NCBI GenBank assembly: GCA_017547175.1
Contig: JAFYQI010000012.1
Location: 78,716 to 142,715, forward strand
Source: Alistipes sp.
GTDB taxonomy: Bacteria; Bacteroidota; Bacteroidia; Bacteroidales; Rikenellaceae
Length of the DNA: 64,000 nt
Direction: 5' to 3'
The stretch's first letter is position 1. Every line of letters begins with the position of its first letter. This document shows, in pieces, positions 1 to 10,671 of this stretch. The position numbers and the translations under genes are program-made. The notes beneath the pieces are model-generated. The model worked only from the letters and a program-made list of their open reading frames with translations, searched no databases and was not told the DNA's origin.

Positions 1-1262
1 CGGATCACCGTTTCGTCGCGGTCGGGACCCACCGAGATCACCTTGACGGGCACGCCCGTTTCGCGCTCAATAAACTCAACATAGGTTTTGAATGCTGCGG
101 GGAACTCCTCATAGGTGCGGCACTTGCGCAGGTCGCACTGCCAACCCTCGAAGTCGGTGTAGATCGGTTCTACGTTCTCCTCGATCGAGAAGGGGAACTC
201 CTCGGTCTTCTCTCCGTTTACGTTATATGCGGTCGCTACACGAATCGTGTCGAAATCGTTCATGACATCCGACTTCATCATGATGAGCTGCGTAACGCCG
301 TTGATCATGATCGAGTACTTCAGCGCTACGAGGTCGAGCCAACCGCAACGACGCTCGCGTCCCGTCACTGCACCATACTCGTGACCGATGCGACGTAACG
401 TGGCACCCGTCTCGTCAAAGAGCTCCGTGGGGAACGGACCACTACCAACACGTGTGCAGTAGGCCTTGAAGATGCCGAATACCTCTCCGATGCGGTTAGG
501 GGCGATACCCAAACCGGTGCAAGCGCCGGCGCAAACCGTGTTTGATGAGGTAACAAAGGGATACGAACCAAAGTCAACGTCGAGCAGTGTACCCTGAGCA
601 CCCTCGGCCAGAACACTCTTGTCGGCCTTCAGGGCGTTGTTTACAAACCACTCGCTATCAATAATCGGGAACTGCTTGAGATACTCTACGGCCTCAAACC
701 ACTCCTGCTCCAAGGCCGTGATGTCGTACTCGTAGTTCAGGCTCTTGAGGATCTGCTCGTGGCGTGCCTTGGCTTGAGCATAGATCTCCTTGAAGTTTGG
801 ACTCAGCAGATCTCCTACGCGCATACCGTTACGGCTCACCTTATCGGTGTAGGTAGGGCCGATACCTTTACCCGTGGTGCCAATCTTGGCGCTGCCTTTG
901 GCGGCTTCGTAAGCGGCATCCAACATACGGTGAGTAGGCAGAATCAGGTGCGCCTTCTTCGAAATCGAAAGCTGCTTTTTCAGGTCGTGACCGCTGGTAG
1001 CCAGCTCCTCAGCCTCCTTGCGGAAGAGGATGGCGTCGAGAACCACACCACCGCCGATGATATTGGCTTTACCTCCCTGGAAGATACCCGAAGGGATCGA
1101 GCGAAGTACATACTTCTCACCGTTGAACTCCAACGTGTGGCCGGCATTCGGACCGCCTTGGAAGCGGGCTACTACCTCGTAGTTCGGAGTCAATACATCG
1201 ACTACCTTGCCTTTACCTTCGTCGCCCCATTGCAGGCCGAGGATCACATCTACTTTTTTCAT
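1..1262 (-). CDS. purA: Adenylosuccinate synthetase, 3' end cut by the window edge
   Basis: PurA joins IMP and aspartate with GTP to give adenylosuccinate, the first committed step from IMP to AMP, in the cytoplasm. The N-terminus carries the GTP-binding loop GDEGKGK within LGLQWGDEGKGKVVD (about residues 8-22), and GGPNAGHT follows near residue 40. The visible 420 codons reach a GPDRDET motif, which lies very close to the C-terminus in this family (usually 420-430 residues), so only a few residues are missing. The start is the ATG at 1262. It follows an EF-hand/LRR lipoprotein gene on the same strand after about 130 bases, an AT-rich gap that may hold its own promoter. Family assignment is certain. 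Confidence 0.97.
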   Translation of the reverse strand, partial: MKKVDVILGLQWGDEGKGKVVDVLTPNYEVVARFQGGPNAGHTLEFNGEKYVLRSIPSGIFQGGKANIIGGGVVLDAILFRKEAEELATSGHDLKKQLSISKKAHLILPTHRMLDAAYEAAKGSAKIGTTGKGIGPTYTDKVSRNGMRVGDLLSPNFKEIYAQAKARHEQILKSLNYEYDITALEQEWFEAVEYLKQFPIIDSEWFVNNALKADKSVLAEGAQGTLLDVDFGSYPFVTSSNTVCAGACTGLGIAPNRIGEVFGIFKAYCTRVGSGPFPTELFDETGATLRRIGHEYGAVTGRERRCGWLDLVALKYSIMINGVTQLIMMKSDVMNDFDTIRVATAYNVNGEKTEEFPFSIEENVEPIYTDFEGWQCDLRKCRTYEEFPAAFKTYVEFIERETGVPVKVISVGPDRDETVI

Positions 1263-1390
1263 TGTGTTGAAATGGTTATATTTTTCGTAAAAATAGTCTG
1301 CAAAACTTTCGCAGCCAAAAATACAAAAAAAAAATCACAAAGCAGGACCTTTGGGGTGAGTTTTTCACCATTTTATGAACAAAATGGCTA

Positions 1391-2005
1391 TTATCGCCCA
1401 ATGACACTCGATGGTGCATCGAAATTTACCTGTTGTTCGGCGCGACGATAGATGATTGTGAGGTCGGGATTTAAGCGCGTGTCTGCCTGTAAAAGCGGAC
1501 TACATGCGGTCAAATCAAGAGTTGAGAGTCGGTTTTGGCGACAATCTAACCAACGAAGCGAAGAGGTGTATTGCAGGTCGAGCGTCGTTAGTTGGTTGTT
1601 GTGGCAATCGAGTGACTCGAGTCGACGCAAACGTCCGAGCGAAAGTTCGGTGAGAGGATTCGATGAACAGTCGATCGAGACAAGTTGCAAATTTTTGGTG
1701 AGAGTGATACGTTCTATCTCGTTATGAGCGCAATTAAGCGTTTCGAGACGAGAAAAGGCATCGATGGGTGCAAGCGAACGGATGCCTTGGTTGGGACATT
1801 CAACAACGCGGACGCTTTCGGCTTCGTAGCGCGAAAGACGTCCGTCGTAGTTGGTGTCAAAAGATTCGAGACAATAGGCCTCGAATTTGGGATCAATAAA
1901 TGTCAGATATTCGTAGCTTTTGCTGCCTTCGTCGTCACGCTCGGCAAGGCCGCACGAAGCGAACGCCAGCAGCGCAACGACCGCTAAAAACGGTCGCTGT
2001 TTCAT
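1391..2005 (-). CDS. EF-hand / leucine-rich-repeat lipoprotein
   Basis: A 204-residue predicted surface or periplasmic lipoprotein. A signal peptide ends in a lipobox (LAFASC, acylated Cys18). Residues 50-61 form a perfect 12-position EF-hand/dockerin-like calcium loop (D50, N52, D54, G55, E61). Four or five LRRs of the bacterial LxxLxCxxNxLxxLDL type follow from about residue 86 to 175, each with a Cys in the strand position. It lies 6 bases downstream of the 2012-2341 gene, so the two are probably cotranscribed. The domain order (calcium loop then LRRs) is common in Bacteroidales surface proteins. A binding role is inferred; no enzyme motif is seen. Confidence 0.8.
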   Translation of the reverse strand: MKQRPFLAVVALLAFASCGLAERDDEGSKSYEYLTFIDPKFEAYCLESFDTNYDGRLSRYEAESVRVVECPNQGIRSLAPIDAFSRLETLNCAHNEIERITLTKNLQLVSIDCSSNPLTELSLGRLRRLESLDCHNNQLTTLDLQYTSSLRWLDCRQNRLSTLDLTACSPLLQADTRLNPDLTIIYRRAEQQVNFDAPSSVIGR

Positions 2006-2011
2006 TGGTTG

Positions 2012-2341
2012 TTAAATGGCTATATCATCGTCTGATGAGTTGCTCTCCATCTGCTCGTCGTCCTGCAGCTCATCGGCGCCCTTCAGGTCATCGTCGTAAT
2101 AATCCTTGTCATCCTCTTCGTGAGCTTTGTCGTCGATCTTTACGTCGATTTTTACCAGATAAGCGATCTCCTCCGTGTCAAAAGGTACTGCGTAGAAAAA
2201 ATCGCCATTCGGCTTATCGATTCGCATCATTGCTTCGGTGAATCCCAAAGGATAAAGGGCTCTTACGGCCTCCTGCAATTCGGGTGCCAAGTTATGAAAG
2301 CTGGTTACAATGTGCTTCTTTGTGCTAGTCTGTTTTGCCAT
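2012..2341 (-). CDS. Conserved small protein with acidic C-terminal tail, unknown function
   Basis: 109 residues from the ATG at 2341; an upstream in-frame ATG at 2404 would add 21 residues lacking the basic MAKQTSTKK start. The N-terminal half contains NLAPELQEAVRALYPLGF and appears folded. The last 45 residues are very acidic, with runs of Asp and Glu (EEDDKDYYDDD and SSDDD), and look disordered. I recall similar proteins in Bacteroidales genomes with no assigned function. There is no signal peptide or membrane segment, so it is probably cytoplasmic. It is the first gene of a likely operon with the LRR lipoprotein and lies divergent from ligA. Confidence 0.65.
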   Translation of the reverse strand: MAKQTSTKKHIVTSFHNLAPELQEAVRALYPLGFTEAMMRIDKPNGDFFYAVPFDTEEIAYLVKIDVKIDDKAHEEDDKDYYDDDLKGADELQDDEQMESNSSDDDIAI

Positions 2342-2474
2342 GATAGGGTTAATTGTGTCAAAATTTTCTGCAATTATACGCAAAATTTGCCTATCGCAAT
2401 ACATCTCTAAATTTTTTTTCTATTTTTTTTATTTTTGATGGTTGATCCAAACAAATTGCGTACCTTTACCATGA

Positions 2475-4562
<2,088 letters not shown>

Positions 4563-4580
4563 TCATAAAAAATAAAGACG

Positions 4581-5480
4581 ATGCAACTTAACGATAAACT
4601 ATCAGGTGTGGGTGTGGCGATGGTCACCCCCTTTACCGAGAGCGGTCAGGTCGATTATCAGGCCTTGGGCGATATGGTGAATTATGTAATTGAGGGTGGC
4701 GTGGATTACATCGTAGCGCTTGGAACAACGGCCGAGACCCCGATGCTCTACAATCCGGAGCGTGCTGTGATTGCGATGTATACGGCGCATAAAATTAATG
4801 GTCGTGTGCCTTTGGTGATGGGTTGTGGTGGCAACTCGACGAGTGAGGTGTTGGATCAGCTGCGTGAGTTTGACCTGCGTGGTGCAGATGCCATCTTGAG
4901 CGTGACCCCCTATTATAATAAACCTTCGCAAGAGGGACTTTACCAGCACTTCAAAACCATCGCTGAGCACTCTCCCCTGCCCGTGATCCTCTACAACATT
5001 CCGGGACGTACAGGTGTAAATATGACCGCCGAAACGACGTTGCGTTTGGCACACGAGATTCCGAATATCATCGGAATCAAGGAGGCTTCGGGTAATTTGG
5101 AGCAGATGCAGCAGATTATCGACAACCGTCCCGAAGGTTTCCTTGTTTTGGCCGGTGATGATGGAATTGCCATTGAATTGATGGAACGAGGCGGAGATGG
5201 TGTGATTTCGGTAGCAGCCAATGTCTTCCCTAAGCTCTTTATGGAGTGTATCAATAAGGCCAAGGAGGGGCGCTACGAAGAAGCTCGTCAAAAGTGGGTG
5301 GATGCAGATATGGATGATGCTGTCGAGGCGCTTTTTGCTGAAGGGAATCCTGTAGGTGCTAAGTGTGCCCTCTCTGTGATGGGTAAGATCGGCCCGACCA
5401 TGCGTCTGCCGCTTGTTCCCGGAACGCCTGCTTTGCGCGAACGTTTCAAAATGTTGATCGAAAAATACGATTTGCATTGA
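4581..5480 (+). CDS. dapA: 4-hydroxy-tetrahydrodipicolinate synthase
   Basis: DapA condenses pyruvate with aspartate semialdehyde, the first committed step to diaminopimelate and lysine. The 299-residue TIM barrel has the family marks: GTTAETPML (residues 48-56), the catalytic tyrosine in LYNIPGRTG (Y138), and the Schiff-base lysine in GIKEASG (K167). Length is typical. It lies 18 bases after ligA and overlaps the start region of the next frame, so it is probably part of a ligA-dapA-DUF4919-C11 transcript. lysA, the last step of the same pathway, is 18 kb away at 23560. Confidence 0.97.
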   Translation: MQLNDKLSGVGVAMVTPFTESGQVDYQALGDMVNYVIEGGVDYIVALGTTAETPMLYNPERAVIAMYTAHKINGRVPLVMGCGGNSTSEVLDQLREFDLRGADAILSVTPYYNKPSQEGLYQHFKTIAEHSPLPVILYNIPGRTGVNMTAETTLRLAHEIPNIIGIKEASGNLEQMQQIIDNRPEGFLVLAGDDGIAIELMERGGDGVISVAANVFPKLFMECINKAKEGRYEEARQKWVDADMDDAVEALFAEGNPVGAKCALSVMGKIGPTMRLPLVPGTPALRERFKMLIEKYDLH

Positions 5481-5515
5481 TCGAATCGTTTGTAGTAAAA
5501 CGCCAATCCTCAAAG

Positions 5516-6259
5516 ATGATGAAACGAATCTTGCTTCTGCTTGCGCTGCTGCTGCCGTTGATAGGTGTGGGTAAAACGCCCGTAGAACAGGATATCCTGG
5601 ACCGAATTACCGACCAGCGATCACCCTACTACTACCTCAAGCTCATGATGCGCTACGTGAACGGCGCACTCGATTTGACGGACGACGATTACCACTATCT
5701 CTATTACGGATATGCATATCAAGAGGGTTACAAACCCTTGGAGGCCAATCCCGACATGGAGGAAATGTTAGCTTTAATGAAGGGCATGAATCCGGACAAG
5801 GTGGATCATGCTTTGTTGGAGCAGTTGTTAATGCGTGCCAATGCGGCTCGTATGCGTGACCCGTTCAGTCCAACGATTTTGAATGTGCTGACATTTGTTC
5901 ATCAGATGTTGGGCAACGATGGTGAAGCTCAACGATGGTCGGCGCATTTAAACGGAGTAATTCGGACGATTCTCTCGTCGGGTGACGGCTTAACCATTAA
6001 ATCACCGCGTCATATTTTGATGTTTGATCATGCCCTTGATGTGATGGCAGCTGAGGGACTTGCACCGGGTGATGCACGTGTGGTAAGTCGCACAGTTGAG
6101 TTTGTCCCATTGGTATCTGCACAAGTAATTGAAGGTAAGAAACGCAAGGGCGTTTACTTCAATTTTGAACGTATCTATAGAAATAAGCCCGAAGGTTATA
6201 CCTATAAACGTGAGCGTACTTGGCAATTTAATAATCTTAAACCCCGCGAATACAAATGA
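5516..6259 (+). CDS. DUF4919 family exported protein
   Basis: 247 residues from the ATG at 5516 (5519 is an equal alternative). The frame stays open upstream to 5477, but only the later start gives a clean signal peptide (MMKRILLLLALLLPLIGVG). The body has the tyrosine-rich SPYYYLKLMMRY and YHYLYYGYAYQ segments that I associate with DUF4919, a Bacteroidetes periplasmic family of unknown role. The C-terminal part (FEFVPL-like, then VYFNFERIY) is beta-rich. It overlaps the next gene by 4 bases (ATGA), so translation is coupled to the C11 peptidase. No catalytic motif is recognised. Confidence 0.75.
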   Translation: MMKRILLLLALLLPLIGVGKTPVEQDILDRITDQRSPYYYLKLMMRYVNGALDLTDDDYHYLYYGYAYQEGYKPLEANPDMEEMLALMKGMNPDKVDHALLEQLLMRANAARMRDPFSPTILNVLTFVHQMLGNDGEAQRWSAHLNGVIRTILSSGDGLTIKSPRHILMFDHALDVMAAEGLAPGDARVVSRTVEFVPLVSAQVIEGKKRKGVYFNFERIYRNKPEGYTYKRERTWQFNNLKPREYK

Positions 6260-7443
6260 TGAAACGTCTTTTTGTGCTGATCATGGCTGCGACGCTGCTG
6301 ATCAGCTGCCACGATAAGAATACCTATAAGGAGCAGGATACTGCCGTACAGACCCTGTTGATGTATTTTCCATGGTCGGGTGATGGCCAAGACTTGACCG
6401 ACCATTTCCACACCAATATTGAGGATATGAAGACCGTAGTGGCAGCAGGACTTCCGGAGGGATGCCGTGTGTTGGTCTTTTTCATGACAAGTGGTACGAA
6501 AGGTGAACTCTATGAATTGGTGCGTAAGGGTAATCAGGTTGAGCGTGAGGTTTATTGCACTTATGATCATCCTGCTATCACGACGGTTGATGGTATCGCT
6601 ACCATTTTCCGAGATATGAAACGTTTTGCCCCTGCACCGCGTTATGCGATGTCTATTGGATGTCATGGCATGGCTTGGATGCCGGCTACGAATGCGACCG
6701 GTCGTGGCGAGGCAGGGCGTGAAGCCGAACTTGAATATTGGCAGGGAAATGGTCCGTTGACGCGTTGGTTCGGTGGAACGAGCGAAGAATATCGCACCGA
6801 GATAAAAACGCTGGCAGAGGCAATTCGTGGTGAGGGTATCGTGTTTGATTATATCCTTTTTGATGATTGTTATATGGCCTCGGTCGAGGTGGCATATGAG
6901 CTACGCGATGTTGCGCATCACCTGATTGGCTCCACAAGTGAGATTATGGGTGTCGGTTTTCCGTATGCCGATATGGGACGCTGTATGGTTGGCGAGGTCG
7001 ATTACATGGGAATATGTGAGGCATTCTATAGTTTTTACATGTCCTATATCTACCCTTATGGGACTATCAGTGTGACAATTACTAAAGAACTGGAAGGCTT
7101 GGCTACCGTGATGAAGCGCATAAATGCCGTGAGTGCACCTTTAAGTGCCGCAGAACGGGATGAGATTCAGGTGCTCGATGGCTATACCTATACGCGATTC
7201 TTTGATATGGGTGATTATGTACGCCGTTATTGCAAAGATGCAGCGTTGTTGGCTGAATTTGAGGCCCAATTCGAAAAAGTAGTACCGAGTCTCTATCGTC
7301 GTCATACGCCCATGTTCTATTCGGGAACGAACGGTACTACCAAAATTAATACCTTTTCAGGTATTACCACCTCTGATCCGAGCGTAAGTAAAGAGGTCTT
7401 GGCTGCGATTGAAACTACCTCCTGGTGGCAGGCAACACATTAA
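6256..7443 (+). CDS. Clostripain-family (C11) cysteine peptidase lipoprotein
   Basis: 395 residues with a lipoprotein signal (LLISC, Cys18), so it is anchored outside the cytoplasm. The C11 catalytic dyad is readable: histidine in SIGCHGMAW and cysteine in ILFDDCYMASVEVAYEL. C11 enzymes cleave after arginine or lysine and sit in the caspase/clostripain clan CD. The segment between the dyad residues is short, as in compact C11 members. It is translationally coupled to the DUF4919 gene. Whether it matures surface proteins or degrades host protein cannot be told from sequence. Confidence 0.85.
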   Translation: MMKRLFVLIMAATLLISCHDKNTYKEQDTAVQTLLMYFPWSGDGQDLTDHFHTNIEDMKTVVAAGLPEGCRVLVFFMTSGTKGELYELVRKGNQVEREVYCTYDHPAITTVDGIATIFRDMKRFAPAPRYAMSIGCHGMAWMPATNATGRGEAGREAELEYWQGNGPLTRWFGGTSEEYRTEIKTLAEAIRGEGIVFDYILFDDCYMASVEVAYELRDVAHHLIGSTSEIMGVGFPYADMGRCMVGEVDYMGICEAFYSFYMSYIYPYGTISVTITKELEGLATVMKRINAVSAPLSAAERDEIQVLDGYTYTRFFDMGDYVRRYCKDAALLAEFEAQFEKVVPSLYRRHTPMFYSGTNGTTKINTFSGITTSDPSVSKEVLAAIETTSWWQATH

Positions 7444-7573
7444 AATACCAATTATTGGGGATTGACGAAAGCTTTATTTATATAGATCTTTGTATCGTAA
7501 ATAAAGCGGTGACACGCTTGTGTCGCCTGATAAGCAATCCGTTTTATTGTTATTGTTTGTGTGTGAATCGTGG

Positions 7574-7597
7574 GTCGTACTTTAAGCAAAGTGCGAC
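7574..7597 (+). terminator. Possible terminator after the C11 peptidase gene
   Basis: An inverted repeat of 10 bases (GTCGTACTTT / AAAGTGCGAC, one G-T pair) with an AAGC loop is followed nine bases later by a short T run. It lies 130 bases after the C11 stop, inside a 275-base stretch that otherwise holds only the tRNA-Pro promoter and a weaker hairpin near 7508-7527. Confidence 0.4.
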
Positions 7598-7659
7598 TCT
7601 CGATTTTTACAAAGGTGGATCTTGAATTGCATGAGTGGGTGAAAATTTATGATAAAAAT

Positions 7660-7690
7660 TTTGCCAATTCAATTTTTAGGATTATCTTTG
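7660..7690 (+). promoter_or_regulatory. Promoter of tRNA-Pro
   Basis: TTTG at 7660-7663, 19 bases, then TATCTTTG at 7683-7690. This is an exact match to the Bacteroidetes primary sigma consensus. The tRNA begins 29 bases later. Confidence 0.8.
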
Positions 7691-7718
7691 TGCGCTCTTA
7701 CAGATGAAAGAGTTTGTT

Positions 7719-7793
7719 CGGGGTGTAGCGCAGTCCGGTTAGCGCGCCAGCTTCGGGAGTTGGAGGTCGCTGGTTCGAATCCAGTCTCCCCGA
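7719..7793 (+). tRNA. tRNA-Pro (anticodon CGG)
   Basis: A 75-base cloverleaf with acceptor CGGGGTG/CTCCCCG, D-loop region GCGCAGTCCGGTTAGCGC, anticodon stem CCAGC/GTTGG around loop TTCGGGA, and T arm GCTGG-TTCGAAT-CCAGT. The anticodon CGG reads CCG (Pro). CCA is not encoded. The acceptor stem has an unusual U6-U67 mismatch; the relatives I recall have a U-A pair there. Confidence 0.95.
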
Positions 7794-7800
7794 CAAAATT

Positions 7801-7830
7801 AAAAGTCCGCAGTTTTTTCTGCGGACTTTT
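7801..7830 (+). terminator. Terminator of tRNA-Pro
   Basis: A perfect 12-base inverted repeat (AAAAGTCCGCAG / CTGCGGACTTTT) around a TTTTTT loop, 7 bases after the tRNA. Confidence 0.85.
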
Positions 7831-7853
7831 GTTGTAGAAATACGGTAGTGTTT

Positions 7854-7885
7854 TTTGTTTTGGAGGTGGAATTTTCCTATATTTG
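7854..7885 (+). promoter_or_regulatory. Promoter of the beta-helix protein gene
   Basis: TTTG at 7854-7857, 20 bases, TATATTTG at 7878-7885. The promoter lies inside the upstream extension of the reading frame, which supports the start at 7912. Confidence 0.75.
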
Positions 7886-7911
7886 TAGAAATTACTAACC
7901 ATTCTTTTCCC

Positions 7912-10434
7912 ATGAAACACTTCCTAACCCTATTTTTGGTTGCGCTGTGGGGCGTTGCTACAGCTCAACCCGATCAGCAACGTTCGCTCGATGCAGCCAA
8001 TCCGATCTATCTTCAGCAGGGTGCTATTCATTATGACGGGCGTATCATTCCTCTGTCTGAGCATTCAATCTTTGTTGATGGTTCGTTGACGGATGAAGAG
8101 GCCGCAGCACTCCCCTACGTCTATAATACGTTTCAAAAGGCAGCAGCAGCCTTCGTGGCAGGTAGCGAGGAGCAACCGATGCGTGTCTATTTCGCTCCGT
8201 GGGTCTATTGGGTTGATGATCCGGATGATCCGTATATTCGTGGCTCGAAGGGTGAATATCCCTTTGGTATGGTGATTAAATGCCCATATCTGCATTTTGA
8301 GGGCTTGAATCCCAATCCCCGTGCGGTGGTGTTGGCTTCGGCACGAGGTCAAACGCAAGGGGCAATAGGCAACTTTACGATGTTTGATCTGCATGGTGAC
8401 GGCATGCGCTTCGAGAATCTTACGATGGGAAACTTCTGTAATATCGATCTCGAATTTCCGTTGAAGCCTGAATTGGGCCGTACAAAGCGTTCGTCAGCCA
8501 TTACACAAGCGCATGTGGCTTATTGTCATGGTGATCGTATTGTGGCGCGCAATGTACATTTCTTGAGTCGATTGAATATGTGCCCGTTAGCAGGCGCAAA
8601 GCGCATTTTGTTTGAGAATTGCCATATGGAGTCGACGGATGATGCCTTGACGGGTACGGGATTGTATGTGGGATGTACGTTTGGTTTTTATGGGCAAAAA
8701 CCTTTCTACAACTCGGATCGCGGTGGAGCCATTTTCCTCGATTGCGATTTTTATGTGGAGCATGAGGTGCCGCGTCAATATTTCTGCAAAGCGCAAAACC
8801 CGTTGACTGTGGTGGACTGTCGTTACCATAGTGCCAAACATCTCTATGCCGGTTGGACCCACACGCCGGCCGATTGGTTGCGAGGTTACCAATACCATGT
8901 GACGGCCAATGGACAGCCGATCTTGATTGGTGCCGATAAGCCGTATAATACCGTTGTGATGGATCGCAAAAAGGTGCTTGCTGCCTATCGCTTGGAGGAT
9001 GAGCAGGGCGTATTTTATAACACCTATAACCTCTTATGCGGAGACGATGGCTGGGATCCGCAGGGCGTTCGTGAACGTGTCGAGAAACTCGCAAAGCACG
9101 CCGGCTATGATTACACGGCCATAGCTACATGTCTCTCGGTGATGCCACGTGTGGCAGAGATTCAAACATTGGGTGAGCCGCTGAAGGTGGTTGCTTCGCT
9201 CAACCGCCACGTTAATTTCCCGCTGAATAATCGTGCGATTCGCTGGCAGGTGGAGCCCGGCTTTGAGCAGTATGTCAAGCTCTCGGCTACCGAAGGAAAT
9301 GCAGTGATTGTTACTCCGCAGAATGACGAAGATAAAACGGTTCGCTTTATGTTAATGGCTTCTACTGAAGAGGGGCATGAAGCAGCTGTTGAACTGACTG
9401 TCAAGCCGAATTTGTTGCCGCCTCCCACCATCGAGGAAGAGCCTGTTATGCATGCAGGATATGGAACGGCACATGTTCATTATCATATGGATCTGGGCGG
9501 ACGTGATGACCACTCGGAGATTACGTGGTATCGAGCTTCGAAACGTGATGGTAGCGATGCAATTGCGGTAGCAGTATCACGCCACAACCATCCTATGAGT
9601 CACTATACACTCACCAAAGAAGATATCGGTTATTATCTGGTAGCGGGTATTGCTCCGAAGCATATACGTTCGACCCTCGGCGAGGAGGTGCGCATCGTCT
9701 CGAAAAAGAGAATAGTAAATTCGGATGTGGTATCGACCCAGGAGTTTAAGACCGACTTCGAGCACTTCCCGGCCGTAAATCAGCCTCTTATCAAGGAGGG
9801 CTTCTGGACCGTGGACTGCTTCAAGCCGCAGGATACCGCCCCCTACAATTGGCAACCCAATGCCGAGCGTGCAACTTGGTATTATGGTGCAAGTATCAAT
9901 GGTGCTGTTGGCGAGGGCTTGTTCCAGGTGCAAAAGGGCGCACGTCTGATGTATACGCCGCTCAAGGGGAAATATGGAGATATGCGAGTGGTGCTGAATT
10001 GTGATGCAGCTAAGACGGCCGGTCAGGGGTTCGGCTCGGCAACGGGACAATATATGGACATCTGCTTGAAGTTCGATACCCGTACCTTGACAGGTTATGC
10101 ATTACGATTGATTCGAACTACAAAACATAGCAATGCAGTTGATTTCCTATTAGTGCAATACAATCAAGGTGTGGTAACCCCCTTGACCGAACCGGTATCA
10201 TCTCCTTGCTTCCGTACCGATTGTACATTGACAATCGAGATGGTGGGTAATACATTGACTGCATCAGCATCAACTACGACTCAACTTCCCGAGGAGACCA
10301 AGCATTTGCCGCAGGAGGTAAGCCTTAAGGCTGAAGTTACACCCTCTTCGCAGGGTGGCTTTGCTCTCCAATATACCGGATCGTGTGGTGAGAGTGCAGT
10401 GTTGTTGCACCACTTGGCCATTGAATGGAAATAA
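7912..10434 (+). CDS. Large secreted beta-helix protein, probable pectin/polysaccharide-active
   Basis: 840 residues from the ATG at 7912. A signal peptide (MKHFLTLFLVALWGVATAQ) is followed to about residue 330 by short strand-turn repeats of a right-handed parallel beta helix (FENLTMGN, ARNVHFLSR, FENCHMESTDD, FLDCDFYVEH), resembling the pectinesterase/pectate lyase fold. About 450-620 looks like Ig-type domains, and the last 220 residues (DFEHFPAVNQ onward, YALRLIRTT, TLTIEMVGNTLTASAS) look like a concanavalin/LamG-like jelly roll. The enzyme class cannot be fixed: no standard pectinesterase active-site motif was found. The PL10 pectate lyase at 13958 makes a pectin role plausible. The gene has its own promoter and terminator, so it is a single transcription unit. 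Confidence 0.6.
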   Translation: MKHFLTLFLVALWGVATAQPDQQRSLDAANPIYLQQGAIHYDGRIIPLSEHSIFVDGSLTDEEAAALPYVYNTFQKAAAAFVAGSEEQPMRVYFAPWVYWVDDPDDPYIRGSKGEYPFGMVIKCPYLHFEGLNPNPRAVVLASARGQTQGAIGNFTMFDLHGDGMRFENLTMGNFCNIDLEFPLKPELGRTKRSSAITQAHVAYCHGDRIVARNVHFLSRLNMCPLAGAKRILFENCHMESTDDALTGTGLYVGCTFGFYGQKPFYNSDRGGAIFLDCDFYVEHEVPRQYFCKAQNPLTVVDCRYHSAKHLYAGWTHTPADWLRGYQYHVTANGQPILIGADKPYNTVVMDRKKVLAAYRLEDEQGVFYNTYNLLCGDDGWDPQGVRERVEKLAKHAGYDYTAIATCLSVMPRVAEIQTLGEPLKVVASLNRHVNFPLNNRAIRWQVEPGFEQYVKLSATEGNAVIVTPQNDEDKTVRFMLMASTEEGHEAAVELTVKPNLLPPPTIEEEPVMHAGYGTAHVHYHMDLGGRDDHSEITWYRASKRDGSDAIAVAVSRHNHPMSHYTLTKEDIGYYLVAGIAPKHIRSTLGEEVRIVSKKRIVNSDVVSTQEFKTDFEHFPAVNQPLIKEGFWTVDCFKPQDTAPYNWQPNAERATWYYGASINGAVGEGLFQVQKGARLMYTPLKGKYGDMRVVLNCDAAKTAGQGFGSATGQYMDICLKFDTRTLTGYALRLIRTTKHSNAVDFLLVQYNQGVVTPLTEPVSSPCFRTDCTLTIEMVGNTLTASASTTTQLPEETKHLPQEVSLKAEVTPSSQGGFALQYTGSCGESAVLLHHLAIEWK

Positions 10435-10448
10435 TTTGAATGTTTGAA

Positions 10449-10476
10449 AACACCGAGCACTCCCCTGCTCGGTGTT
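10449..10476 (+). terminator. Terminator of the beta-helix gene
   Basis: AACACCGAGCA / TGCTCGGTGTT inverted repeat (11 bases, 6-base loop) followed directly by eight Ts, 15 bases after the stop. Confidence 0.88.
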
Positions 10477-10602
10477 TTTTTTATTCTGTTCTATATAATC
10501 TGCTAGTCACCTTCAGCGCGGGATCTTTTCCAACCGAATGTTGCTTGCGGTTTTTTCTGTATAGATAGGATTGCCTGAAACCGGTAGCGTATAACGCAAA
10601 AA

Positions 10603-10635
10603 AAATGGCAAAAGTAAATTCTACTTTTGCCATTT
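10603..10635 (-). terminator. Terminator of the DUF2795 gene
   Basis: A 14-base inverted repeat (AAATGGCAAAAGTA / TACTTTTGCCATTT) with a 5-base loop. On the minus strand it is followed by a T run. It lies about 37 bases past the stop of the DUF2795 gene. Confidence 0.75.
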
Positions 10636-10671
10636 CTACTTACAGTTCTCTGATATCCATCAGCAATTCGA

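Noticed and set aside
759..1451. 230-residue open frame on plus opposite purA
   Set aside because: Antisense to purA; it crosses the AT-rich gap and runs into the 3' end of the LRR lipoprotein gene.
4602..5513. 303-residue open frame on minus opposite dapA
   Set aside because: Antisense to a complete dapA with all catalytic residues.
7425..7625. 66-residue frame after the C11 peptidase
   Set aside because: It overlaps the peptidase end and the hairpin at 7574-7597, with no start signal or family resemblance.
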